From: a virus
Virus record (IMG/VR): IMGVR_UViG_3300047508_000079
Span: 1 to 21,722 of that record
DNA length: 21,722 bases
Reading direction: 5' to 3' (one strand)
Under the pieces are notes generated by a model. That model did not search any database and was not told where the DNA came from. It was given only the letters and a program-made list of their open reading frames with translations. A program made the translations under genes and the position numbers. Shown in pieces: positions 5,427 to 11,194 of the stretch. Each line of letters begins with the position of its first letter. The stretch's first letter is position 1.

Positions 5427-5801
5427 ATGAACCGCCTGGACATCCTCACCGACGCCCTGCGCGCCTCGTTCGCGTCCCCTCGGCAGCTGGCCGAGGCATG
5501 CGGCTGCACCCCCCAGTCGGCATGGCGATATCTGCGGGGCGATTACGTCCCCAACGTCGTGACGCTGGCCCAGCTGATGCGCCGGTCACCCGCCCTGCTG
5601 GCAGCCTTCATCGAATATGTCGGCCTCGATGACGCCTCGCTGGAGCGAGAGACCGCCCGACTGACCCGGCTACTCGCTGAACTCCACGAGCAGAAAGCCG
5701 CCGCCGATGCGCGTCTGGACCAAGTTTCGCCAGCTGCTGACCGCCATGAGCCTGCGGGTCGCCAGCTGGCTGGTGCCCAAGCCCAAGGAGCCGCCCGATG
5801 A
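5427..5801 (+). CDS. Phage regulatory protein with HTH and coiled coil
   Basis: ATG 5427 gives 124 residues. Residues 15-60 form a helix-turn-helix: FASPRQLAEACGCTPQSAWR, YLRGDYVPNVVTLAQLM. Residues 68-100 form a charged coiled coil (LERETARLTRLLAELHEQKA). Its position after the Cro-like gene recalls CII-type activators of lambdoid phages, but sequence alone does not show that. From about 5707 the frame loses its G/C preference at third codon positions and the product becomes Gly/Ala/Gln-rich. At the same point another frame (5707-5820) gains that preference. The true functional end may be near residue 95, or a frameshift may be present. Confidence 0.65.
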   Translation: MNRLDILTDALRASFASPRQLAEACGCTPQSAWRYLRGDYVPNVVTLAQLMRRSPALLAAFIEYVGLDDASLERETARLTRLLAELHEQKAAADARLDQVSPAADRHEPAGRQLAGAQAQGAAR

Positions 5802-5820
5802 CGGGCCGCACCCCCACTGA
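5707..5820 (+). CDS. Overlapping 37-residue small protein
   Basis: ATG 5707 opens a frame that overlaps the end of the 5427-5801 gene and the start of the 5798-6073 gene. The product is MRVWTKFRQLLTAMSLRVAS followed by WLVPKPKEPPDDGPHPH. It is a basic amphipathic segment with three Trp/Phe residues, then a proline-rich tail. Nearly every codon ends in G or C, as in real genes of this phage. The annotated frame across the same bases does not. No good ribosome site is visible, so translation by coupling or by frameshift from the upstream gene is possible. Function unknown. Confidence 0.45.
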   Translation: MRVWTKFRQLLTAMSLRVASWLVPKPKEPPDDGPHPH

Positions 5821-6073
5821 CGGCCGGATGGACGCCTGCCTGGCCGTGCTGGACGACGGCGGCAGCACCTCCACCGAGGTCGCCGCCCGGATCTACGGCC
5901 AGCCGACATACGCGGCGATCGCGCGGTCGCATGGCGCGCTGCTGCGGCTGCAGAAGGCCGGGCTGGTCCGCTCCGAACGCGGGTCGGTGCGGGTGGTGTG
6001 GTTCCGCGTCGATGACGTGGCCGATCCCGGCCGGGTCAAATATGGGGCTGGGATGATTGATTATGGCAACTGA
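5798..6073 (+). CDS. Small winged-helix-like protein
   Basis: ATG 5798 gives 91 residues and overlaps the preceding stop (ATGA), with AAGGAG 9 nt upstream. The order DACLAVLDDGGSTSTEVAAR, then SHGALLRLQKAGLVRSERGS, then VRVVWFRV is helix, helix, helix, then a two-strand wing. This is the plan of MarR/ArsR-like winged helices used as small phage regulators. The match is to fold pattern only. It ends 10 bases into the next gene. A DNA-binding role in early control is plausible from its neighbours. Confidence 0.6.
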   Translation: MTGRTPTDGRMDACLAVLDDGGSTSTEVAARIYGQPTYAAIARSHGALLRLQKAGLVRSERGSVRVVWFRVDDVADPGRVKYGAGMIDYGN

Positions 6074-7757
6074 GGTCAAAGCCGGCGTGGCACCGCCCGT
6101 CATCAACGCGCCGGAGGCAGTGTCGGCCACCACCGTGCCCATACCCGGCTGCTCGGTGACCGACCCCTATGCCGCCACCGCCGGCGGCACCATGGCGCTG
6201 AACCTGTCCTGCGACCACGGCGACGTGCAGATCAGCGACCCGCTCAAGAGCGGCAAGAAGGTCCGCGTCGACGCGCCGCTGGCGGGCATCAACGCAGCCC
6301 TCGCCACGCTGACCTACCTGCCACCGGCCACGCCGGTCGCTGACACCGTCTCGATCAACGTGTGGAACCAGGCCGGGCAGGAGAGCACCAAGCGCATCGC
6401 CGTGTCGGCGAATGGCGGCGTCACGGTCCCGCCGCAGCCCGTCGTCCCTCCGGAGACCATCACCCCGCCCGATCCTGGCCCAGGACCATCACCCGGCACC
6501 GGTGTGCAGGCTGGCCGCATCGCCGACTTCCTCTGTAACTACAGCGGCTGCGACATGTTCCCGAGCATGGACGAGGGCAACGTGTGGGGCAGCTGGCCGG
6601 CCGACTACCGCCCAGACACCGTCATCGCCGCCTATGACTGGCTGATGAACGGCTCGACCAACTACCCGATCAACCGCGTCTATACCGCGTCATACCGCAT
6701 GGAGATCCTGCGGCCGTGGCTGCCGCTGCTCGCCGCCAAGGGCCATCGCTTTACCGCCGGCGTCGCAGCCAATGGCAATGTCGACGACGCCAAAGCCACC
6801 TTGGAACTCGCGCGCGATCCGGCGAACGGCATCGTTATGATTGAAGGCGTCAACGAGTCTAACACGAATTTTGGCTCCGGCGAGGTGTCGCCACAGATCA
6901 CGCGCGACGTTCAGAAGACGCTATGGGACGGTAGGGTCGACGGCATTCCAGTGGCTGGTCCGTCCATCGTTTTCGGTCTGCCGTATCCGGAAGGCTACAT
7001 CACGCCGGGCTATTGCTCCGCTGAGGACATAGCCGACCTCAACGCCCACATGGACATTATCAATGGCCATTTCTATCCGCCGAATGTTTGCGATCTAGAT
7101 CCTGGCTCCAACCGCGGTGGCGCGTTTGACGACGTGGTGATCGGGCTGCGCAAAGCCTACGGCAGCGACAAGCCGATATCGATGACCGAGTGGCAAACGA
7201 CGCTCTACGGTCAGAACGGCACCGATGATTACCTCGACGGCTACTACACGCCGTGGATGATGCTGTCGGCGTGGCGGCTGAAAATCCACAGCATGATGTG
7301 GTATCCCTTATTCGACTATGGCGAACACCACCCGTGTGGCTTCTTCCCCAAGGATGCCAACAACCCACGTCCGAGCGCCTACGCGATGCGTGCCATGCAC
7401 ACGCTGGCCGGCGACCACGGCGCCAACGCACGCACGTTCCAACCCGGCAAGCTGGATTACACCGTCGAGGGCGGCCACGACCCGATCAATGCCGCCTCGC
7501 CGAACAGCGGCACACAGCACCAGTTGTTCCAGCGATCAAACGGCGACTTCCTGCTGTTCGTCTACAACGAGCAGATCGAGCCTGAGGGCACATCGCGGGA
7601 CGTGACGGTGACCTTTGGCACCGCGCCGAAGCGGATCGCCGAGTTCGAGATCCGGCCGGATGCCAGCTTCGACCAGCCGGTGCAAACTACATCCTCACAA
7701 GCCGTCCACCTGACCTCGATGCACGCGACCACGAGGCTGCTGGTGATCGAGCCGTAA
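6063..7757 (+). CDS. Glycoside-hydrolase-like protein with N-terminal Ig-like domain
   Basis: ATG 6063 gives 564 residues; an in-frame TTG at 6057 is also possible. Residues 1-120 are beta-rich and repetitive in the manner of an Ig or cadherin-like domain. Residues about 122-145 are a Pro/Gly linker. Residues about 150-455 look like a TIM barrel of the GH-A type: IVMIEGVNESN places an acid/base Glu at 265 on a strand end, HFYPPN follows, and SMTEWQTT places a candidate nucleophile Glu at 376. The last 100 residues look like a C-terminal beta domain. No signal peptide is visible. It should cleave a polysaccharide, substrate unknown. The surprise is its place: an early region between regulators, not beside tail genes. 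The exact GH family cannot be assigned by eye. Confidence 0.65.
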   Translation: MATEVKAGVAPPVINAPEAVSATTVPIPGCSVTDPYAATAGGTMALNLSCDHGDVQISDPLKSGKKVRVDAPLAGINAALATLTYLPPATPVADTVSINVWNQAGQESTKRIAVSANGGVTVPPQPVVPPETITPPDPGPGPSPGTGVQAGRIADFLCNYSGCDMFPSMDEGNVWGSWPADYRPDTVIAAYDWLMNGSTNYPINRVYTASYRMEILRPWLPLLAAKGHRFTAGVAANGNVDDAKATLELARDPANGIVMIEGVNESNTNFGSGEVSPQITRDVQKTLWDGRVDGIPVAGPSIVFGLPYPEGYITPGYCSAEDIADLNAHMDIINGHFYPPNVCDLDPGSNRGGAFDDVVIGLRKAYGSDKPISMTEWQTTLYGQNGTDDYLDGYYTPWMMLSAWRLKIHSMMWYPLFDYGEHHPCGFFPKDANNPRPSAYAMRAMHTLAGDHGANARTFQPGKLDYTVEGGHDPINAASPNSGTQHQLFQRSNGDFLLFVYNEQIEPEGTSRDVTVTFGTAPKRIAEFEIRPDASFDQPVQTTSSQAVHLTSMHATTRLLVIEP

Positions 7758-8293
7758 TGGACGCCTGGCACTGCCACATCTGGCGCGGTGACAAGCTCGT
7801 CGAATGGGAAAGCCGCGTCTGGGATGCGGACGACGACGCCCGGCTGACGCTGCTGTGGGCCGAGGGGATGTCGACCGTCCAGATCGGGCTGCGGATCGGG
7901 CGCACCAAGAGCGCCGTGATCGGCCGTGCGCGGCGCCTGGGCCTGCTGCCGCGGCCCTCGCCACTGCCGGGGCCACCCAAGCCCCGCGCCGTCCAGGCGG
8001 CTCCCAGGGCGCCGCAGACGTCGTCGCCAGAGCCCCAGGCCTGCATCGTTCCGCCTCACCCTCCGGCATCCGGACCGTCGCCGGAGACACTCCCACCGGC
8101 CGCGCGGACACCGAATCCACCCACAACGCGGCCGGTGGCTTTCTCTATCCCCAAGACGTGCCAATGGATCGAGCCGAACTGTGACGGGCCGCCATGGCTG
8201 ATGTGTGGGGCGCCTACGGTCGAGCACGGGCCGTGGTGTGCTGAACACCGCCGGCGCTGCTGGGCGAGCAACCCTAGGGCGTTGGCCGCATGA
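7757..8293 (+). CDS. gcrA: GcrA-family cell cycle regulator homologue
   Basis: The product has 178 residues from ATG 7757, overlapping the previous stop (TAATG). Residues 19-63 carry the GcrA DNA-binding helices: DADDDARLTLLWAEGMSTVQ, IGLRIGRTKSAVIGRARRLG. A proline-rich linker (about 65-130) follows. The C-terminus has the GcrA-type cysteine cluster: CQW, then LMCGAP, then GPWCAEH. In Caulobacter GcrA works with sigma-70 at GANTC-methylated promoters. A phage copy could redirect host transcription. The family is restricted to Alphaproteobacteria and their phages, which is the best host clue here. The gene is followed by the VRR-NUC gene with ATGA overlap. Confidence 0.85.
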   Translation: MDAWHCHIWRGDKLVEWESRVWDADDDARLTLLWAEGMSTVQIGLRIGRTKSAVIGRARRLGLLPRPSPLPGPPKPRAVQAAPRAPQTSSPEPQACIVPPHPPASGPSPETLPPAARTPNPPTTRPVAFSIPKTCQWIEPNCDGPPWLMCGAPTVEHGPWCAEHRRRCWASNPRALAA

Positions 8294-8700
8294 GCATTGC
8301 GACAGCCACGCTCTGGGAGAAGCAGCGGGCGCCACGGCAGCGGCCGGAATCGCTTGTCCAGCGCAGCGTGAATCAATACCTCCGCTGGGCGCTGCCGCCT
8401 GACGCTGTCCACTTCTCCATACCCAACGGGCTGATGCGCTCCAAGAAGGCGGGTGCCGCTGCGGTGGGCGAGGGGCTGCTGGCTGGTGTCCCAGACCTCT
8501 GCATCGTGTGGCGCGGCAGGGCCTTCTTCCTCGAACTCAAGGCGCCGCATGGCGTGGTGTCGGCGGCCCAGCGCGAGACGCAGCGTCGGCTGATCTATGC
8601 CGGCGCCGAGGTGATGGTCTGCAAGTCAGCGGAGCAGGTGGAGGCGGCACTGCGTGAGGCCGGTATGCGGCTGCGCGGCAGCGTTCAGGTGGCGGCTTGA
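8290..8700 (+). CDS. VRR-NUC domain nuclease
   Basis: The product has 136 residues from ATG 8290 (ATGA overlap with gcrA). Residues 38-120 show the VRR-NUC / PD-(D/E)xK pattern: HFSIPNGLMRS, GVPDLCIVWRGRAFFLELKA with Asp69, Glu82 and Lys84, then SAAQRETQRRL with Gln94, and a final AGAEVMVCKSAEQVEAAL. Stand-alone phage VRR-NUC proteins are thought to act as structure-specific or Holliday-junction nucleases. The family call is strong. Its exact substrate, and any partnership with the RecT-like protein, is inference. Confidence 0.85.
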   Translation: MSIATATLWEKQRAPRQRPESLVQRSVNQYLRWALPPDAVHFSIPNGLMRSKKAGAAAVGEGLLAGVPDLCIVWRGRAFFLELKAPHGVVSAAQRETQRRLIYAGAEVMVCKSAEQVEAALREAGMRLRGSVQVAA

Positions 8701-8716
8701 GAAAGGGAGGGATTGT

Positions 8717-9385
8717 TTGACACAATTAGCGACTGCATTGCGTGGCGCGGGTTTTGGAACAACGAAAGAGCGGCTCCGCAACATTGCCGTCGAACTGCTC
8801 GGTGTGCATAACGCGAATGACACCGCCACGCGAGAGGCGCTCTTTGCCAGAGTCCAGCCTCACGCTGACCTGTTGTGTGAGTTGTTCGCGCCCTATCGCG
8901 AGCAGGCGCTGAAGCGATACCTGGACTTTATCTCGGATTGTCTGGCCGAGGAGAGCAGAAAGCAGGAACCGAGGCCACCAAAGGCGCGGACTACAGCCGC
9001 ACCATCAAAGCCATCGGGCGGTGCCGGGTCGGCGCCATCCAGGCAAGGCTTCGGCTCATTGATCGAGGACAACCGGCCAACGACCGCCAGGGCGCTGCTC
9101 GCCAAGGCAGACGCAAGACGTGCGGCACAGCGGCAGGCGCAGCGAAATGTCGGCGCCGTGCTGAAGATGAGCATGCTGGAAGAGTTCAAACTCAATGGCA
9201 TGCCGATTGGCAAGATGACCGCTGGCGCTGCGCTGTCATGGGCACGCAGGACCGGCCAGCATGTGCGGTTCGTGACGATGCTGGCAGCGAACCTGCCGCA
9301 AACTGAGCCGATCGAGAATTACATCAAGCCTGAGGAGGCCAACGAACTGTGGCGCCGCTCACTCGCGGAGGGCGCCGATGCCTAG
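8717..9385 (+). CDS. Unknown early protein, TTG start
   Basis: I chose TTG 8717 because GGGAGG (8705-8710) sits 6 nt upstream and the preceding gene ends at 8700. An ATG at 8654 would overlap the nuclease gene and give an odd Cys-rich lead. The 222-residue product starts TQLATALRGAGFGTTKERLR. Residues about 75-130 are a Pro/Lys/Ala linker. The C-terminal helices include LLAKADARRAAQRQAQRNVG, MLEEFKLNGMPIGKMTAGAA and EEANELWRRSLAEGADA. No family recognised. The gene overlaps the next start by 8 bp. A replication or recombination accessory is possible from context only. Confidence 0.6.
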   Translation: MTQLATALRGAGFGTTKERLRNIAVELLGVHNANDTATREALFARVQPHADLLCELFAPYREQALKRYLDFISDCLAEESRKQEPRPPKARTTAAPSKPSGGAGSAPSRQGFGSLIEDNRPTTARALLAKADARRAAQRQAQRNVGAVLKMSMLEEFKLNGMPIGKMTAGAALSWARRTGQHVRFVTMLAANLPQTEPIENYIKPEEANELWRRSLAEGADA

Positions 9386-10397
9386 AAAGAAAACGCAGAT
9401 TGCCGGCCAGTCTTGTGGTGAAGCCCAGGCTACCATTGCCGGCAATGCGGAGGGGGCCAGTAGTCCGCTGAAACCCAATATCGTGCTGCCCCCTCCGCAC
9501 ATCTTTGCCTTGTGCGAGTGGGCCAAGCGTCGGTCCCATGCGATCGGCATGCAGTCGAAGTGCGACCGCGGCTGCGACAGCTACGTTGCGCGCGCTCTTG
9601 GCTACCATGCAGGACTACCGGAGGCAGAACGCAAGGCGCTGTTCAAGCGGGCGGCGACGATCCGCAAGAGCGTCGAGAAGAGTATCGAGAAAGAGAGGTC
9701 CAGGGGCCCAAGTGGGAGTGGCAACCACGCAGGACTTGCCCCGGATGCGGTGGACGGAGAGGGCCATGATAGGTTTGAACGCCAAGGAACAAGTGCCCTC
9801 TCCGCCTGTCTGCCCATCATCGTCGCAACCATCGAATCGCGCCGCTGCTGGGACGTGATCCGTGCCGACGCTGAGCGAGACATGCGGTCCATCGCGCGCT
9901 CGCTCGCAGTCTGGCCGCGCTGTGAACAGGTCGCCGGGTTTGGCGACATCAGCCTGGCGTGCCTGGTGGCCGAGGCTGGCAACGAACTGTCGGCATATAC
10001 GCACTATTACAAGCTGTGGAAGCGCCTCGGCTTGGCGCCCTACAAAGGCAAAGCCGTGTCCTCGATCAAGAAAGGCGCGCTGTCTGCTGCTGAATGGACA
10101 GAGGCGGGCTACAGCCCGATGCGGCGTGGCCGGGTAGCCGGCGACATCGGCGCGCCGCTGTTCTTTGCCAAAGCCAAGAACGACTATGGGGCCGTCTATA
10201 CAACGCGCCGTGAGCGGACCGCGCTGACGCACCCGGACTGGACGCCGGGACACAGCGACAACGATGCGCGGCGGATCATGTTGAAGGAGCTCGTCGCCGA
10301 CGTGTGGCGATGGTGGCGGGCGGCCGAGGGGGCCACAAACGGATTGAGCACCGTCAACCGCCTGCCCCCTCTGCCGCTTGCTGAGGCGGCTGACTGA
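9378..10397 (+). CDS. Phage protein with IS110-transposase-like C-terminal (HhH) domain, carrying hairpin inserts
   Basis: The product has 339 residues from ATG 9378. Residues about 180-310 contain VAGFGDISLACLVAEAGNEL, LWKRLGLAPYKGKAVS, GYSPMRRGRVAGDIG, YGAVYTTRRERTALTHPDW and a closing LVADVWRWWR. These fit the helix-hairpin-helix (Transposase_20) part of IS110/IS116 recombinases, as in many alphaproteobacterial phages. I see no N-terminal DEDD/RuvC-like catalytic domain, so it is unlikely to be an active transposase. Residues 8-41, 108-143 and 315-334 are encoded by the palindromic elements described separately. The middle pair sits in a Gly/Ser-rich linker (SRGPSGSGNHAGL). Function unknown; DNA junction binding is a reasonable inference from the HhH. 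Confidence 0.6.
   Translation: MPRKKTQIAGQSCGEAQATIAGNAEGASSPLKPNIVLPPPHIFALCEWAKRRSHAIGMQSKCDRGCDSYVARALGYHAGLPEAERKALFKRAATIRKSVEKSIEKERSRGPSGSGNHAGLAPDAVDGEGHDRFERQGTSALSACLPIIVATIESRRCWDVIRADAERDMRSIARSLAVWPRCEQVAGFGDISLACLVAEAGNELSAYTHYYKLWKRLGLAPYKGKAVSSIKKGALSAAEWTEAGYSPMRRGRVAGDIGAPLFFAKAKNDYGAVYTTRRERTALTHPDWTPGHSDNDARRIMLKELVADVWRWWRAAEGATNGLSTVNRLPPLPLAEAAD
9399..9446 (+). repeat. Palindromic 30-nt-loop element 1
   Basis: ATTGCCGGC (9399-9407) and GCCGGCAAT (9438-9446) pair perfectly over 9 bp. The 30-nt loop (9408-9437) starts CAGT, carries GGTGAAGCCCAGG in its middle and ends in T. It abuts element 2 directly and is translated in frame. Confidence 0.75.
9447..9498 (+). repeat. 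Palindromic 30-nt-loop element 2
   Basis: GCGGAGGGGGC (9447-9457) and GCCCCCTCCGC (9488-9498) pair perfectly over 11 bp. The loop (9458-9487) is 30 nt, starts CAGT and contains GCTGAAACCCAATAT. The stem differs from element 1 but stays self-complementary. Confidence 0.8.
9699..9745 (+). repeat. Palindromic 30-nt-loop element 3 (degenerate)
   Basis: GGGGC (9703-9707) pairs with GCCCC (9738-9742), and TCC pairs with GGA outside a bulged A. The loop (9708-9737) is again 30 nt, with GTGGCAACCA at the core position and a final T. It is the weakest member and lies 9 bp before element 4. Confidence 0.5.
9755..9804 (+). repeat. Palindromic 30-nt-loop element 4
   Basis: CGGAGAGGGC (9755-9764) and GCCCTCTCCG (9795-9804) pair perfectly over 10 bp. 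The 30-nt loop (9765-9794) starts CA and carries TTTGAACGCCAAGG at the core position. Confidence 0.75.
10320..10377 (+). repeat. Palindromic 30-nt-loop element 5
   Basis: GCGGCCGAGGGGGC (10320-10333) pairs with GCCCCCTCTGCCGC (10364-10377) over 14 bp with one mismatch. The loop (10334-10363) is 30 nt, starts CA, has ATTGAGCACCG at the core position and ends in T. It encodes the tail of the IS110-domain protein. Confidence 0.65.
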
Positions 10398-10534
10398 TGG
10401 CCGGGGCCAATATCCCTGTGAAACCCAATCATGCGCTGCCCCGGCCTGGGCGGGTGGAGGGGGCCAGATCCGCCATGGATCATCCCATCGATCGCTTGCC
10501 CCCTCTGCTTGCTCACCGCTGGATGGTGTCATGA
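10397..10534 (+). CDS. 45-residue ORF built largely from palindromic elements
   Basis: ATG 10397 overlaps the previous stop (TGATG), and the frame ends at TGA 10532-10534, overlapping the next ATG (ATGA). The product begins MAGANIPVKPNHALPRPGRV and is proline-rich. About 70% of its bases belong to elements 6 and 7, and its IPVKPNHALPRP resembles SPLKPNIVLPPP encoded by element 2. The coupling signals suggest it can be translated, but it may simply be repeat DNA that happens to stay open. Function unlikely to be assignable. Confidence 0.35.
   Translation: MAGANIPVKPNHALPRPGRVEGARSAMDHPIDRLPPLLAHRWMVS
10399..10446 (+). repeat. Palindromic 30-nt-loop element 6
   Basis: GGCCGGGGC (10399-10407) and GCCCCGGCC (10438-10446) pair perfectly over 9 bp. 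The 30-nt loop (10408-10437) starts CA and carries GTGAAACCCAAT, shared with element 2. Confidence 0.8.
10457..10505 (+). repeat. Palindromic element 7 (33-nt loop)
   Basis: GAGGGGGC (10457-10464) and GCCCCCTC (10498-10505) pair over 8 bp. The loop (10465-10497) is 33 nt, starts CAGATCCGC like element 2, and contains TGGATCATCCCAT, which fits the core with a 3-nt insertion. The right flank (CTCTGC then TTGCT) matches that of element 5. Confidence 0.6.
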
Positions 10535-10782
10535 CCCCGACCGAGGTCACCCTGCCCGACGGCTGGGACCGCGACAGCAGCATCCCCGACGACGTGCTCG
10601 ACGTGCTGGTGGCGGCCAACTGCCCCTGGCTCCAGGCGATCACCGAGGTGGCCTACGTGCTGGCTCAGATGCTGCTGGCCGAGGAGGACGCCGACTACCG
10701 CGTGGCGGTGGCGCAGACGATCGGCGAGGGGCTGCTCAAGGCCGCCCGTGACGGCCGGATTCCGGGCGAGGTGGTGCAGTGA
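10531..10782 (+). CDS. 83-residue acidic protein of unknown function
   Basis: ATG 10531 (MTPTEVTLPDGWDRDSSIPD) overlaps the upstream stop. The product is acidic and helical: DVLDVLVAANCPWLQAITEV, AYVLAQMLLAEEDADYRVAV, then AQTIGEGLLKAARDGRI. Codon third positions are strongly G/C, in line with real genes here. No catalytic or membrane motif is present. It ends the early rightward gene run before a structured intergenic region. Confidence 0.6.
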   Translation: MTPTEVTLPDGWDRDSSIPDDVLDVLVAANCPWLQAITEVAYVLAQMLLAEEDADYRVAVAQTIGEGLLKAARDGRIPGEVVQ

Positions 10783-10818
10783 CCTTGCGCCAGCGTCACG
10801 AGATGGCTGAAAATGGAA

Positions 10819-10844
10819 GAGCCGGAGGGATTGGCCTCCGGCTC
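10819..10844 (+). promoter_or_regulatory. Perfect 10-bp hairpin upstream of a micropeptide frame
   Basis: GAGCCGGAGG (10819-10828) and CCTCCGGCTC (10835-10844) pair perfectly around GATTGG. No U-run follows. A strong ribosome site and an ATG come 5 and 20 nt downstream. It could be a terminator without a tail, an RNA-stabilising 5' hairpin or a control element. Confidence 0.5.
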
Positions 10845-10863
10845 AACCGAGGAGAAAGAGGTG

Positions 10864-10947
10864 ATGAAGCACCTCGGACTCCTGCCGCGGATATTGGTTG
10901 TGCTCAGGATCAGCGTCAAGATCCTGGTCACGATACGCCGCAGGTAG
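10864..10947 (+). CDS. 27-residue basic hydrophobic micropeptide
   Basis: ATG 10864 is preceded by GAGGAGAAAGAGGTG, a very good ribosome site. The product is MKHLGLLPRILVVLRISVKI followed by LVTIRRR and ends at TAG 10945-10947. It is an amphipathic, Leu/Ile/Val-rich helix with regular Arg/Lys, similar in style to type I toxin peptides or small membrane-active phage peptides. It lies between two strong hairpins in a stretch with no other convincing gene. The role is unknown. Confidence 0.45.
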   Translation: MKHLGLLPRILVVLRISVKILVTIRRR

Positions 10948-11025
10948 GGTTGGGCGCCAGTCCTGCGGGATTGGCGTCCTTCCCCGGGAAGAAGGATTGG
11001 CGACTCAACACGTTACACGCTACAC

Positions 11026-11112
11026 ATGAAAACCCCGCCCGTGTTGGAAGCACGGACGGGGCTGAACTGGTTCAACTGGCCAAGGGCCAGCGAGATAGGA
11101 GCTATGGAGTAG
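11026..11112 (+). CDS. 28-residue micropeptide frame (tentative)
   Basis: ATG 11026 to TAG 11112 encodes MKTPPVLEARTGLNWFNWPR followed by ASEIGAME. The middle is rich in Trp and Phe, and third codon positions there are mostly G or C. No ribosome site is visible, and the first third lies in the hairpin at 11033-11061. It may be chance. Confidence 0.25.
   Translation: MKTPPVLEARTGLNWFNWPRASEIGAME
11033..11061 (-). terminator. Hairpin with minus-strand U-run
   Basis: CCCCGCCCGTG (11033-11043) pairs with CACGGACGGGG (11051-11061) with one mismatch on the plus strand. On the minus strand that position becomes a G-U pair, and the stem is followed by TTTTC. It therefore looks like a factor-independent terminator for leftward RNA, although no leftward gene is near. 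In rightward RNA it is still an 11-bp hairpin. Confidence 0.45.
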
Positions 11113-11194
11113 CCCCGATTTCGCATGCCCGACGCCTTAACGCAAGAGGCATGCCTTGTTCATCAGTCAACAACCCACCCCTGGCAGGGCCGCC

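Noticed and set aside
9378-10397. Active IS110 insertion sequence
   Set aside because: No N-terminal DEDD catalytic domain, no element ends and no bridge-RNA-like flank; only the C-terminal-type domain is visible and it is embedded in a phage operon.
9615-10643. Minus-strand 342-codon ORF
   Set aside because: It mirrors the IS110-domain gene, and its product is low-complexity with no motif.
11089-11118. An eighth palindromic element (GGGC...GCCC near 11085-11117)
   Set aside because: The loop is 24 nt, the stem only 4-5 bp, and the TGAAnCCCA core is missing.
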